Assembly: GCA_018824085.1 (NCBI GenBank)
Contig: JAHJHI010000051.1
Location: forward strand, 124,001-188,000
Length of the DNA stretch: 64,000 nt
Origin: Gammaproteobacteria bacterium
GTDB taxonomy: Bacteria > Pseudomonadota > Gammaproteobacteria > Burkholderiales > Rhodocyclaceae
Reading direction: 5' to 3'
Each line of letters starts with the position of its first letter. Positions within the stretch are counted from its first letter, which is position 1. The notes beneath the pieces were generated by a model. It did no database searches, was not told the DNA's origin, and saw only the letters and a program-made list of their open reading frames with translations. Made by a program: the position numbers and the translations under genes. Shown here one piece after another: positions 55,208 to 63,046 of this stretch.

Positions 55208-56272
55208 TCAGGCAGCTTCCGCCAAGCCTTTCCACTCATGGGCCGGCAAGTCGATCAGCCGGCCGCCTAGTGCTTCGAACTCCGTCGCGCGGTCGTAGTC
55301 CTCGACCTCCTGGCTGTAATGCGTGACCGCATTGACCAGCCCATAGCCTGACAACTGGCCTTCGGCGATCAAATGGCGCAGCACGCCGGCGCGCTCCGCG
55401 TCGTTCAGTGTGTAGCGCTGGGCCAGCACCTCGACCGTCTTCACCGGGTCGCCCACCAGCGGGATGTTGAGCGTCTTCTGCATCTTCTGCGCCGTCTGGC
55501 GGAAGGTCGCTTCCGACACCGCCGCCTGCACTACGTCGCGCACCTTGAGAAAGAAGGCTTTGTCGTCGGCGCGCAAGGTGTCGTCCTGGTACACCTGGAT
55601 GCGTTCATCCTCACCACCGAGCGCGCGTCCCACGTGGGTCTTGCGCAGCGAGCGGTCGGCAGCGATCAAGCCATTGCTGCACACCAGCCGGAACAGCAGC
55701 GGCTGCACCGACAGCGTCCCCTGGCCGACCTCCGAGTTCGAGATCACGACCCCGGCCTGCACCACATCGCCAGGCGCCATCTCGTATTTCAGGCGCGGCG
55801 TGATGCATTTCAGGTACATCTTCGTCTCGGTCAGTTCGACCGACTCGAAGCGTACCTCGGGCAGTTGCTGCAGGATGGGCAGCACACTCTCGGCCAGGTC
55901 GAAGTTGTCCAGGCGGCGGTAGCGATCCGACAACACAGCGCGCACCTGACCGTCCAGGGTGCGCAGCATGCGCCGCTCGTCCTCCCTCTGCAGCCAGGTG
56001 TTCACATTGCGGTCGAGCAGGGCCGGCTGGTCTTCGCGCATGCGCTCGAAATAGGCATACGGGATTTTCAGCTTGTCTGCCAGTTGGCGACGTGCCAGGG
56101 GTGTGACGCCGTAGTGCACCGGGCTGCCGCCTTCCTCGATGACGAGTCGCGTGCTCCCCAGATCGTCGGTGGCATGACGCACCAGCGTCGAGGGCACGAC
56201 CAAGTCCTTCTTCGAATGCAGCTGGCGCTCCAGTTCCTGGGCCAGGCTGACGAGAGAACGTCCGTTTTTCAT
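55208..56272 (-). CDS. DUF932 family ICE protein
   Basis: 354 residues, full DUF932 domain: NVNTWLQREDERRMLRTLDG, then VRAVLSDRYRRLDNFDLAE and LFRLVCSNGLI, then GEDERIQVYQDD. Common on plasmids, ICEs and phages; function unproven (an anti-restriction or DNA-maintenance role has been proposed because of neighbours). ATG 56272 has an AAGGAG. The 5' region contains a chain of hairpins and the box-hairpin-pseudoknot motif, so translation or mRNA stability may be regulated. Confidence 0.88.
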   Translation of the reverse strand: MKNGRSLVSLAQELERQLHSKKDLVVPSTLVRHATDDLGSTRLVIEEGGSPVHYGVTPLARRQLADKLKIPYAYFERMREDQPALLDRNVNTWLQREDERRMLRTLDGQVRAVLSDRYRRLDNFDLAESVLPILQQLPEVRFESVELTETKMYLKCITPRLKYEMAPGDVVQAGVVISNSEVGQGTLSVQPLLFRLVCSNGLIAADRSLRKTHVGRALGGEDERIQVYQDDTLRADDKAFFLKVRDVVQAAVSEATFRQTAQKMQKTLNIPLVGDPVKTVEVLAQRYTLNDAERAGVLRHLIAEGQLSGYGLVNAVTHYSQEVEDYDRATEFEALGGRLIDLPAHEWKGLAEAA

Positions 56273-56298
56273 AGCAATCTCCTTGTCGGAAAAGAAAA

Positions 56299-56395
56299 GC
56301 GGGGACGGCATCACCCCGCGGGGGAAGCGCGTCCCCGCCAGGGTCGATGACGGACCGGCGGTTGCCGGTCCAGAAAGGGCGCGAGAAATCGCGCC
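56299..56395. other. Chain of stable hairpins before the DUF932 gene
   Basis: Three structures in a row: GCGGGGACG/CGTCCCCGC (56299-56338) enclosing CCCCGCGGGG, then GGACCGGC/GCCGGTCC (56352-56371), then GGCGCGA-GAAA-TCGCGCC (56378-56395), the last with a GNRA loop when read on the plus strand. None has a T tract. They lie immediately left of motif copy A. Confidence 0.6.
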
Positions 56396-56401
56396 GGAAC
56401 T

Positions 56402-56455
56402 CCAGGGCTGTCTTTGCGGTGCCGTGGGGGCGCCGCCTGGTGTGACAACTACCAG
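56402..56455. ncRNA. Structured motif copy A (box, hairpin, hairpin with pseudoknot)
   Basis: Box CCAGGGCTGTC (56402-56412), hairpin GCGGTGCC/GGCGCCGC (56416-56436), then hairpin CTGGT/ACCAG (56437-56455) with the nine-base loop GTGACAACT. Loop GACAAC (56444-56449) can pair with GCTGTC in the box (5 of 6). Copy B has the same layout with compensated changes. Strand is uncertain: one wobble favours plus, another favours minus. On the minus strand it would be the DUF932 leader. Confidence 0.55.
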
Positions 56456-56514
56456 TGGGGCAAACAAAGGGGCCTTTTCACCGTCACCGCCTGATGCAGT
56501 GCCGCTGAAAAGGC

Positions 56515-56538
56515 GGGTGCAGCCGACTGGCCGCACCC
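56515..56538 (-). terminator. Weak terminator after the primase gene
   Basis: GGGTGC (56515-56520) / GCACCC (56533-56538), followed on the minus strand by GCCTTTT. A second dyad, GCCTTTTCA/TGAAAAGGC (56472-56514), adjoins it. Twelve bases after the primase stop. Confidence 0.5.
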
Positions 56539-56550
56539 TTCATCAAATAT

Positions 56551-57561
56551 TCATGCCGCACGCGGCGCCTGGGTTTCCAGGCGTTGGCGCCAGACATCGG
56601 CCCAATCGGTGCCGGCATGCTTGGGCAGGAACACCCGCACTTGCCGCCGACCGCTATTTTTCTCTTCCCGCTTCAACCGGCGCGCCAGGGCAAACGCAAA
56701 GGCCTGGCCGGCAAAGTCGCCATCGGCGTCGTTGTCGGCATAGATGCAGACCTTGCGCACCGAATCCGGCAGCCACAGCTTCTCCAGGTTGCCGGCGTTG
56801 AGCCCGGCCCAGACCGGTTTGCCAGTCGCCAGATGCAAGGCGAGGCCGGTCTCGATACCTTCGCTGATCGCCAGTTCCTCGGTCGCATCGAACAAGCGGA
56901 CCGCGGCGCCGTTGATCCCGGCCGAGAGCACCTTCTTCGCATCGAGCGCCGCGAGCTTGCCGCCGTCCCGCAGATAGGTCCGGTGCAGCGTCACGGCGTG
57001 GCCGTCGGCACCCTGAATGCAGGCGAGCATCGCCGGGTACTCGGCCACCTTGCGTGACTTGCCGGCGGCTTCCTTCTGGTAATAGCCTAGGGCAGGGTGG
57101 AAGCGCAGCACCTTCGGGTACACCGGCAGGGCGAGACCCCGTCCGCTCAGGTAGCGATCGACTTCGTCGCCCACCGTTACCGCTTTTGCCTCGTTCCAGA
57201 TGCGCTGGGCCAACTTCTTCATGCGCTCGGCCGACGGCTCGCAACTGCGGGGCGGTGCCGTCACCGGCATCATCCCCAGACAGCGCTCGACGTCACGCAG
57301 CGCGGTGTAGAAATCCACGCCCATGATGGCTTGCAGCAACTTGAAGCCGCCACCCGGGCCGCATTGGCGGCAGTGGTAGTTCCCCTCGCCGAACTTGTCG
57401 GTGTACTGGAACCGATCCGTGCCACCGCACAACGGGCAAGGCAGGTTGCGCCGCTTGAGGATGCGTTCATCCACGCCCAAGCTCGCCAGGATTTCCGTCC
57501 ACCGGCCATGGGCACGCTGCTTGACCGCTTCGATGCGGGCTGCGTACTCACGATCCTGCAT
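56551..57561 (-). CDS. Toprim primase with N-terminal zinc ribbon
   Basis: 336 residues. Zinc ribbon CPLCGGTDRF ... HCRQCG (Cys42, 45, 64, 67), then a primase linker and a Toprim domain with Glu234 (ISEGIET) and Asp276/278/280 (ADNDADG). Probably primes complementary-strand synthesis after transfer or supports ICE replication. No helicase domain is attached. ATG 57561 overlaps the upstream ATPase gene by 14 bases and has GGGAG; the longer frame starts inside it. Confidence 0.9.
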   Translation of the reverse strand: MQDREYAARIEAVKQRAHGRWTEILASLGVDERILKRRNLPCPLCGGTDRFQYTDKFGEGNYHCRQCGPGGGFKLLQAIMGVDFYTALRDVERCLGMMPVTAPPRSCEPSAERMKKLAQRIWNEAKAVTVGDEVDRYLSGRGLALPVYPKVLRFHPALGYYQKEAAGKSRKVAEYPAMLACIQGADGHAVTLHRTYLRDGGKLAALDAKKVLSAGINGAAVRLFDATEELAISEGIETGLALHLATGKPVWAGLNAGNLEKLWLPDSVRKVCIYADNDADGDFAGQAFAFALARRLKREEKNSGRRQVRVFLPKHAGTDWADVWRQRLETQAPRAA

Positions 57562-59176
57562 GGCAAGCTCCCGCGTTGGCAGAACCCGCTTCGGCAATCA
57601 GGGCCACCGAATGGCCGGGCGCAGCACCCACCCCCACGGTGACCTGGAAGGCCTTGCCGTGCAGCAGGGGATACCGGCCCAGCCGCAAGTCCTGCAGCAG
57701 CGAGTCCAGGGTCTGCACCGGATCGACCGAACGCAGGCGACGGATGAGGTCCGCCAGCGCGTCGCGGTCCGCATCCAGGTCCGAAGCGAGGAACTGGTCG
57801 TTCTCGTCCATGAAGGACGAGGCCTGCCGCACCGGTTCGCCGGAGGTCTCGCCGGCCGGGATGTACAAGACATCCCCGTGGCAGACGCCCGCGTCGGTGA
57901 TCTCGGCCACGTCCTTGGCGGTGCGCAGGATGACGCTCTCGCACAGGATTACCGTCGGCCACACCCAGCGCCCTTCCAACTGGACGCGGACCTGTTCGGA
58001 CACCGCCTCGACCTGCACCGTTTCCTGGTCCAGGAAACGCACGTGGCGCCATGCCCAGTGCTCGGAGCTCAGGCCGATCCAATCGAAGAGCAGATAGCCC
58101 TTGGCCCGGGCCAACATCCAGCGCGCCGCGTTGTCGTCGTCCAACCAGTCGAGGGAGACCAGGGTCACCGCGCCGCTTTCGACGGCTTGGCGGGTGGGGG
58201 CTACGGCAACTTGCCGGACATAGCTTCGGTCGTCGTCCTGGATCGGATAGTCGACGATCTCATCGAACAATTCGGCGGGCAGCACGTCGAGGTCGTTCAG
58301 TAGATCCCAATGTCCCCAAGCTCGCATCGCTGCGTAATAGATTGCGACGAAGCGTTCGGGCGAAAGCTGGGCCTTGGCGACCTCTAGCGTCTGCCGCCAG
58401 CAGGCCTTCAACTCGGTATCAATGCGCTTTCTTTGTACGTCCTCGTCGATCAACTTGTCGCGATCCGGCAGGCGCGCCACGAACTGGCGCGAATCCAGGT
58501 GCACGACATTGACCTCGTCGAACGGGCAATAGTTGGGCTTCATGACGCAGAAGCCCTGCAGGAAGACCATGGTGTTGTAGCTAAACTTGCCGTCCCGCGT
58601 ACCGGTGAGGTGGACCGTACCCATCGGGCTGGCCATCGTCGCCAGATGCGCGGCGGCAAAGCGCCGCAACAGCGGCTTGCCGTTGAACAGCACCTCCACC
58701 GGAAAACCCAGGCACAAGCTCTCGATGCGATTGCCCAGGTCGGGCAGGTCAACGCCGTGCAACTCGATCCGTGTGCCGGCAACGGCTTCGGTGATGGGCT
58801 CCACCTCGATGGACGCCTTGGCCAGCGCCGCCGCGGTGTCGATGTCGACCCGCTGATGCTTTGAGGCGACGATGCAGCGCGTGGCGGCATACAGGCACTT
58901 CGAGAAGCCCACCCCGAAAGGGCGCTCCTCGGCACTGGTGGCCGCATCCCAGCCCGACTCGTGGAAGCTCAGGAGCTTTTGGAAGTCGTCGAGGCCTCGG
59001 CCATCGTCTTCCACCCGCAGCACTTGGGTGGTGGCGTCGTAATCGATCTCGATGCGCATCGCCCCGGCACGGCGGGCGTTCTGCAACAGCTCGGAGACGA
59101 GCGTAAAGCGGTCGGTGAAGGCATAGCGCTGGTTGCGCAGCGCGCCTTCCTCGTTGATTTGAACCTGTATCTGCAT
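57548..59176 (-). CDS. GHKL (Hsp90/MutL-type) ATPase of the ICE
   Basis: 542 residues. ATP-binding Bergerat fold at the N-terminus: N box ELLQNARRAGA (Glu29, Asn33), G1 EDDGRGLDD (57-61), G2 FGVGFSK (87-93). The remainder has no transducer or nuclease domain I recognise. GHKL proteins of this type occur on ICEs and plasmids beside primase genes; function unknown. ATG 59176 was chosen because GGAG lies six bases before it; the longer frame has no ribosome site. Overlaps the primase gene. Confidence 0.8.
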   Translation of the reverse strand: MQIQVQINEEGALRNQRYAFTDRFTLVSELLQNARRAGAMRIEIDYDATTQVLRVEDDGRGLDDFQKLLSFHESGWDAATSAEERPFGVGFSKCLYAATRCIVASKHQRVDIDTAAALAKASIEVEPITEAVAGTRIELHGVDLPDLGNRIESLCLGFPVEVLFNGKPLLRRFAAAHLATMASPMGTVHLTGTRDGKFSYNTMVFLQGFCVMKPNYCPFDEVNVVHLDSRQFVARLPDRDKLIDEDVQRKRIDTELKACWRQTLEVAKAQLSPERFVAIYYAAMRAWGHWDLLNDLDVLPAELFDEIVDYPIQDDDRSYVRQVAVAPTRQAVESGAVTLVSLDWLDDDNAARWMLARAKGYLLFDWIGLSSEHWAWRHVRFLDQETVQVEAVSEQVRVQLEGRWVWPTVILCESVILRTAKDVAEITDAGVCHGDVLYIPAGETSGEPVRQASSFMDENDQFLASDLDADRDALADLIRRLRSVDPVQTLDSLLQDLRLGRYPLLHGKAFQVTVGVGAAPGHSVALIAEAGSANAGACHAGS

Positions 59177-59248
59177 GATGTGCTCCATGAGTGCAGGCGG
59201 AACCCGGCCCCGGCGGGGCGGGCCCGCCAAGGGGGAAAGAACGATCGG

Positions 59249-59578
59249 TCAGCCGAGACGGCGGATCGGCGGGGTAAACAACTGGCCGGCGGCCAGGGCC
59301 TCCATCAGGCTGTGTCCGAGGAACTCCCGGGGCAGCAGGTGCTGGGTGGAATGAACCCCACTGAGGACCCGGCCCTCGGCATCGAGCCGTTCGACTTTCA
59401 GGCCGATCGGATGCCAATGCACCCGGTAGGCCAGCCAGTCGGCGCCGGCGATGACGAAGGTGCGGCCGGCCCGACCGGTGAGGACTTCGCTTTCTTTGAC
59501 CAGGAACTCGATGTCTTCCGGCGCCTGAACGGTCAGCAGGGAAGGGGCGTCGTGCGCGATGCGCGTTTGGGTATGCAT
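59249..59578 (-). CDS. Hypothetical ICE protein, 109 residues
   Basis: Soluble protein with AGRTFVIAGADWLAYRVHWH and QHLLPREFLGHSLMEALAAG segments. Good GGAGG before the ATG at 59578 and tra-like codon use support a real gene. No domain that I recognise. It lies between the GHKL ATPase and a small membrane protein on the same strand. Confidence 0.6.
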   Translation of the reverse strand: MHTQTRIAHDAPSLLTVQAPEDIEFLVKESEVLTGRAGRTFVIAGADWLAYRVHWHPIGLKVERLDAEGRVLSGVHSTQHLLPREFLGHSLMEALAAGQLFTPPIRRLG

Positions 59579-59588
59579 GGCGGCCTCC

Positions 59589-59846
59589 TCACAGCACGCG
59601 CGGCGTGCAGCGCTGCCCGTCTTCGGGCGCGGCTGCGTCCGTGCGACGGGTAGATGGATCGAAGGGCAGATCGTTGATCCGCGCCAGGGCTTCGCGGTCG
59701 GCTGGCGTTGTCATCAGACAGTCGGCGTGATGCCGTTCCTTGATAATCTGTTCCAGCCCTACCGCGTCTTCATAATCCATGCGTCCGACGATGCCGTAGG
59801 CGACGAAGATCGCCAGCAGGCACAGGGCATCCTTGAAAGTGGTCAT
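59589..59846 (-). CDS. Hypothetical small membrane protein
   Basis: 85 residues with one N-terminal membrane helix (about 6-22, ALCLLAIFVAYGIVG) and a hydrophilic C-terminus. AAGGAG lies before ATG 59846. Same strand and spacing as its neighbours, so part of one transcript. Family unknown. Confidence 0.55.
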   Translation of the reverse strand: MTTFKDALCLLAIFVAYGIVGRMDYEDAVGLEQIIKERHHADCLMTTPADREALARINDLPFDPSTRRTDAAAPEDGQRCTPRVL

Positions 59847-59909
59847 GACGACTCCTTGAAGGGGTGAGGCTTTCGCGTTGGCGACCAGCCCGAAAAATGG
59901 GAAAAGGCA

Positions 59910-60488
59910 TCAGGCGAACAGGTCGCCCTGTACCGCCATCCGCTTGATTTGCTCGTTGATCCACTGGGGGTTCTTGGCAAGCCGGGCCTCGACCCATGCG
60001 GGGTTGTGGACGACGGCATCGCGCACCCAGTCCGGGTAGCGCTCGAGCGAGACATCGAGCCAGGCCTTCAGGCCGTGGCGGATGCGGTCGCGCACTTCCT
60101 CCGCGTCGACCGGACCGCAGTAAGCGATCGGCGACAGCGGACTGCAGCCGACGACGCGCAGGCAACTTACAAAGGAGAACGGCAGGCCGTCCTTCTCGCG
60201 TTCGCTGAACACCCAGCGCAGGGTGTCGAACTTCTCTTCCAGCGGCGTTGTGGGATCAGCCAGATGGCTGACCTCCTGCAGCAGGCGCCAATGCAGGAAG
60301 ACGATGTCTTCCTCGCTCCATTCGACGGGCGCCTCCTCGTCGTCGAGCAAAGCGTCCAAGGCGGCACGATCGGGGATCGCCGCCGGACGGTGGCGCGAGG
60401 CGGCCGCGAGAGAGGGAAGAATGCGCGGCAAAACAGGCCCCACGGGCGTGGGACGGGAAACTCGGGGGGATACGCTCTGATTCAGCAT
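59910..60488 (-). CDS. Hypothetical ICE protein, 192 residues
   Basis: Soluble protein. The N-terminus (about 1-40) is Pro/Arg-rich; the rest is acidic and helical with EWSEEDIVFLHWRLLQEVSH and EKFDTLRWVFSE segments and RYPDWVRDAVVHNPAWVEA, a repeat-like HNPAWV/KNPQWI pattern near the C-terminus. GGAG lies seven bases before ATG 60488. Motif copy B lies 115-175 bases upstream. I do not recognise the family. Confidence 0.6.
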   Translation of the reverse strand: MLNQSVSPRVSRPTPVGPVLPRILPSLAAASRHRPAAIPDRAALDALLDDEEAPVEWSEEDIVFLHWRLLQEVSHLADPTTPLEEKFDTLRWVFSEREKDGLPFSFVSCLRVVGCSPLSPIAYCGPVDAEEVRDRIRHGLKAWLDVSLERYPDWVRDAVVHNPAWVEARLAKNPQWINEQIKRMAVQGDLFA

Positions 60489-60601
60489 CGTTGGCTCCAG
60501 GAAAAATTGGAGGCAACGCGCACCACGACGGGGGGCATATGCCCCCGTGGGGTGAGAAACGACCGACCCGCTACGGGCGGAACGGCGCTATGGGAAGAAG
60601 T

Positions 60602-60661
60602 TCCAGGGCTGGCTTGAACGGGCGGTGAGAACCGCCGTGATCGGTGTGCCAGCTACCGATC
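60602..60661. ncRNA. Structured motif copy B (box, hairpin, hairpin with pseudoknot)
   Basis: Box TTCCAGGGCTGGC (60601-60613), hairpin GGCGGT-GAGA-ACCGCC (60621-60636), then GATCGGT/ACCGATC (60639-60661) with loop GTGCCAGCT. Loop GCCAGC (60648-60653) pairs perfectly with GCTGGC in the box. Compared with copy A, stems and the pseudoknot change on both sides while the box and loop outline stay, which is the pattern of selected RNA structure. Confidence 0.6.
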
Positions 60662-60679
60662 GAGGAAGGCTTTCGGGGG

Positions 60680-60717
60680 AGGGGCGCTTACGAAATCGTT
60701 AAAGCGCTTCGCCCCTG
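60680..60717. repeat. Imperfect dyad right of copy B
   Basis: AGGGGCG (60680-60686) with CGCCCCT (60710-60716), and inside it GGCGCTT / AAGCGC. The loop region contains ACGAAATCGTTA. Function unknown; it may be a processing site or part of the same RNA. Confidence 0.45.
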
Positions 60718-60830
60718 CCTCGAAAACTTGCCACGATGGCGTGGGTGCGACATGCACCCATATCGGTGCCGGCAAGATCGGCGCACGCGGCACCGGTGAA
60801 GCCGATGGCATACGCGACAGACAGGAAACT

Positions 60831-60871
60831 CCAGGGCTTGCCTTGATTGAATGCAGGGCCAGCTGCTGCAT
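60831..60871. ncRNA. Degenerate motif copy C
   Basis: CCAGGGCTTGCC (60831-60842) followed at once by hairpin ATGCAG/CTGCAT (60851-60871) with loop GGCCAGCTG. Loop GGCCAGC can pair with GCTTGCC in the box (6 of 7). The first hairpin is missing. The same box and loop core as A and B point to common descent, but a chance match cannot be excluded. Confidence 0.35.
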
Positions 60872-61031
60872 GACGTAAAGGTAGTGCCACCGGATGGCCA
60901 GGTCAATCCCGAAAACCTGCCCGAATTGGGCCCGATGCCGAAAGCCCCCTCAGGTGACGGCCATTTCCGGTGGCGAATGTATATGCCGGCACGGAAGATC
61001 GGCCCGAACGCGGTATTTCGAGGAGCACGGC

Positions 61032-61802
61032 ATGTCGGAGATCCAGATCGTCAAGGTAGACCAGGGGGCCGTCAACGCCCGCATTCTCGCCAAGGAGGCC
61101 AAGGCCGACTTCCGACGCGTCGAGGCGGCCAGTCTGAAGATGCCGACGCGCTTCACCAGCGCCGAGGGCAAGCGCTTCTTCGCGCGGCTGTTCAACACGC
61201 TGCAACTAAATACCCACTTCATCTCGGTGATCGCTCGCACGAGGCTCGACCACGACGACGTCGCCAAGGTCGAGGAGGCCATTCGAGCTCAGATGTTCGC
61301 AGTGACCGAGAACCTCAACAAAGCCATCGACGGTGCCGAAGCGCTATTCAAGGTCCATGGCATCACCAGCACGGCGACTTACGACACCGTGCCTCTGGAT
61401 GTGGACGTCCATGTCCTGTCGTCTGTCGGTCGACGCTTCCTGGAGGTGCTGGGCAAACTCGACCAGTTGATGCCGTTGTTGCAGACCCTGGAGATTCACG
61501 AGGTGATTACCACCCAGGCCGTCGACATGCAGCGCGCGGGTCTCAAACGGCAGGTGCGCGATGTCGCCAATGGCGCGCGGAACTTTGCGATGGGGTTGCG
61601 GCGGCGGATGAATGCCCTGGACGCGCACGATGTCGAAGGCCGCAGCGGGCCAAACCGGCAAGAGGCCGAAGCCGTGGGTGCATCGGATGGCGCGGACGAA
61701 CCCGGTCCGGAACGCGACGCGGCGGTCGATCCGACGGAGGCCGACGCCAGCGCGCGATTGCCGGAAGCCCTGGAAAGCACCGTATCTGCGGTTGGCGATT
61801 AG
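61032..61802 (+). CDS. ICE protein, possibly DUF1845/AcaB-like
   Basis: 256 residues. Helical: KRFFARLFNTLQLNTHFISV, then a central DVHVLSSVGRRFLEVLGKLD and LMPLLQTLEIHEVITTQAVD. The C-terminal 55 residues are acidic and disordered. ATG 61032 has AGGAG six bases upstream. The central part recalls DUF1845 proteins of ICEs, one of which (AcaB) helps activate IncC transfer genes, but I cannot be sure. It is the first rightward gene after the primase cluster. Confidence 0.65.
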   Translation: MSEIQIVKVDQGAVNARILAKEAKADFRRVEAASLKMPTRFTSAEGKRFFARLFNTLQLNTHFISVIARTRLDHDDVAKVEEAIRAQMFAVTENLNKAIDGAEALFKVHGITSTATYDTVPLDVDVHVLSSVGRRFLEVLGKLDQLMPLLQTLEIHEVITTQAVDMQRAGLKRQVRDVANGARNFAMGLRRRMNALDAHDVEGRSGPNRQEAEAVGASDGADEPGPERDAAVDPTEADASARLPEALESTVSAVGD

Positions 61803-62195
61803 CGTCGATGGCCGTGGCCTGAAGGAACTTCACGGTCAGCGATTCTGTTATCGGGGCCGCTGAACTTGCATGGCGGCGTTCGTGCTCATGACTATCGCAT
61901 TGGCATTTCCGAAGCCGTTTGACGTTTTCCTGTCGACGCACCCATACATCTGATCGGCGAAGGCGTGACCGATTTGCGTTGCCACCATCCAGAGCGTGAT
62001 TACACCAATCTGATTCATCTGCCCGGGCTCACTGTAAGCCAGCCGCCCGCCATTGGCTGCGGACGCCAGAATATGACCCTTTCGTCATGTTGATTCGCCA
62101 GAACTCAACAAGTATGTAGATAGCAACAACTACATAAGTCACCCTGTTTCGATAGTCCAGTGACCGTCATTCTTGTTGATTGAAAGGACAACACG
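61803..62195. other. Intergenic region upstream of the XRE regulator
   Basis: About 390 bases. Left part shows nothing convincing. The right part holds the XRE promoter and operator (62090-62137). Base composition falls to more A+T-rich near the regulator. Confidence 0.5.
62090..62137 (+). promoter_or_regulatory. Promoter and dyad operator of the XRE gene
   Basis: TTGATT (62090-62095) and TATGTA (62114-62119), 18-base spacer. The -10 box is the left half of a perfect dyad TATGTAG (62114-62120) N10 CTACATA (62131-62137). An operator over the -10 box suggests self-repression by the XRE protein encoded downstream. Confidence 0.6.
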
Positions 62196-62555
62196 ATGGC
62201 GGTAAAGAAGAAAGACTCCGCCCGTCTGGCGAAGCGACTTGGGGGCAACCTATCGGAGCGGCGTAAACAGCTGGGATGGACACAGGAAATGGTTGCGGAG
62301 CGGGTAGGTGTTGACGCCGAAACCATTTCGCGCATCGAGCGCGGGGCGCATTTGCCGTCCCTGCCGACGCTGGACAGGCTTGCGGTGGCGCTGCGCTGTT
62401 CCGCTGGCGACCTGTTATCGAATGAAGGGCCCGAAGAGGCCAGCGAAGCTGCAACCTTCGGCGCATGGATTTCCGAACTGGGGACTGACGATCGGGCATT
62501 CGTTATGACCGTCGTGCGGAACTGTTGTGAGTACTTGGGCAACCGCTCGAAATAG
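62196..62555 (+). CDS. XRE-family HTH regulator
   Basis: 119 residues. HTH about 17-70: LSERRKQLGWTQEMVAERVG, then VDAETISRIERGAHLPSLPT and TLDRLAVALRC, a complete XRE/Cro-CI-like helix-turn-helix. No peptidase domain, unlike SXT SetR; only a short C-terminal helical part of unknown role. ATG 62196 has AAAGGA. Probably represses its own promoter and perhaps the ICE. Confidence 0.88.
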   Translation: MAVKKKDSARLAKRLGGNLSERRKQLGWTQEMVAERVGVDAETISRIERGAHLPSLPTLDRLAVALRCSAGDLLSNEGPEEASEAATFGAWISELGTDDRAFVMTVVRNCCEYLGNRSK

Positions 62556-62725
62556 CCAATATTTCCACCCACAGGGGGGAGCATGGGCCGCACGGCCGCG
62601 AAATGTTGTGCGTGAAAACCTCTTCCCGGGCGATGACTGGCAGGCGGACAGCAAGGCGCCTGATGGGATGCGGGCACAAATCATGGCCCTAGCCGCCATC
62701 GCGGGTTCGAGCCGGATCGGCTTCG

Positions 62726-63046
62726 TCAGCGATCCGACTTCTGGACCGCGACCTTGATCACGGCGTGCTGGAATGTTTTCGGCATCCGTGCCATCTCCAA
62801 TCGCTGGCGGACGCGGTCTATTGAGGCAGGCACGTCCTGGAATGTCTTGCGTCGGCTCACGGGCATCAATATCGTATCGACGAGTTCCACGTCAGGCCGA
62901 CCTGACACCATGGAAACCCTCACCGCTCTCGTGGCGGCGTCGCAGTCGATACCTGCCTGTTGCCCAACGATCTGCCGTCGCGCGTGCTGCGCGGCGCAGG
63001 TGCGGATCGGCTGATCTTTCCCGACCCGGACGCCCTTGGCCGTCAC
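62726..63046 (-). CDS. Possible small unknown protein
   Basis: 106 residues, GTG start, G/C-rich third codon positions, and sensible composition in VSMVSGRPDVELVDTILMPV and FQDVPASIDRVRQRLEMARM. There is no clear ribosome site. The plus-strand frame over the same place is Ser/Arg-rich, as a shadow should be. I would treat this as a candidate gene only. Confidence 0.4.
   Translation of the reverse strand: MTAKGVRVGKDQPIRTCAAQHARRQIVGQQAGIDCDAATRAVRVSMVSGRPDVELVDTILMPVSRRKTFQDVPASIDRVRQRLEMARMPKTFQHAVIKVAVQKSDR

Larger units (their letters stand above)
60489..61031. other. Divergent intergenic region with motif copies B and C
   Basis: About 540 bases between divergent genes. Contains the palindrome GGGGGCATATGCCCCC (60531-60546), copy B (60602-60661), a dyad at 60680-60717, and degenerate copy C (60831-60871). 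Small frames exist on the minus strand but have no good ribosome site. Such a concentration of dyads could also suit an origin of transfer or replication. Confidence 0.5.

Noticed and set aside
60653-60906. Three overlapping minus-strand frames of 60-70 codons
   Set aside because: They overlap one another in different frames, have no good ribosome site, and lie in the structured region.
62527-62757. 76-codon plus-strand frame after the XRE gene
   Set aside because: Starts inside the XRE gene, no ribosome site, no recognisable protein features.
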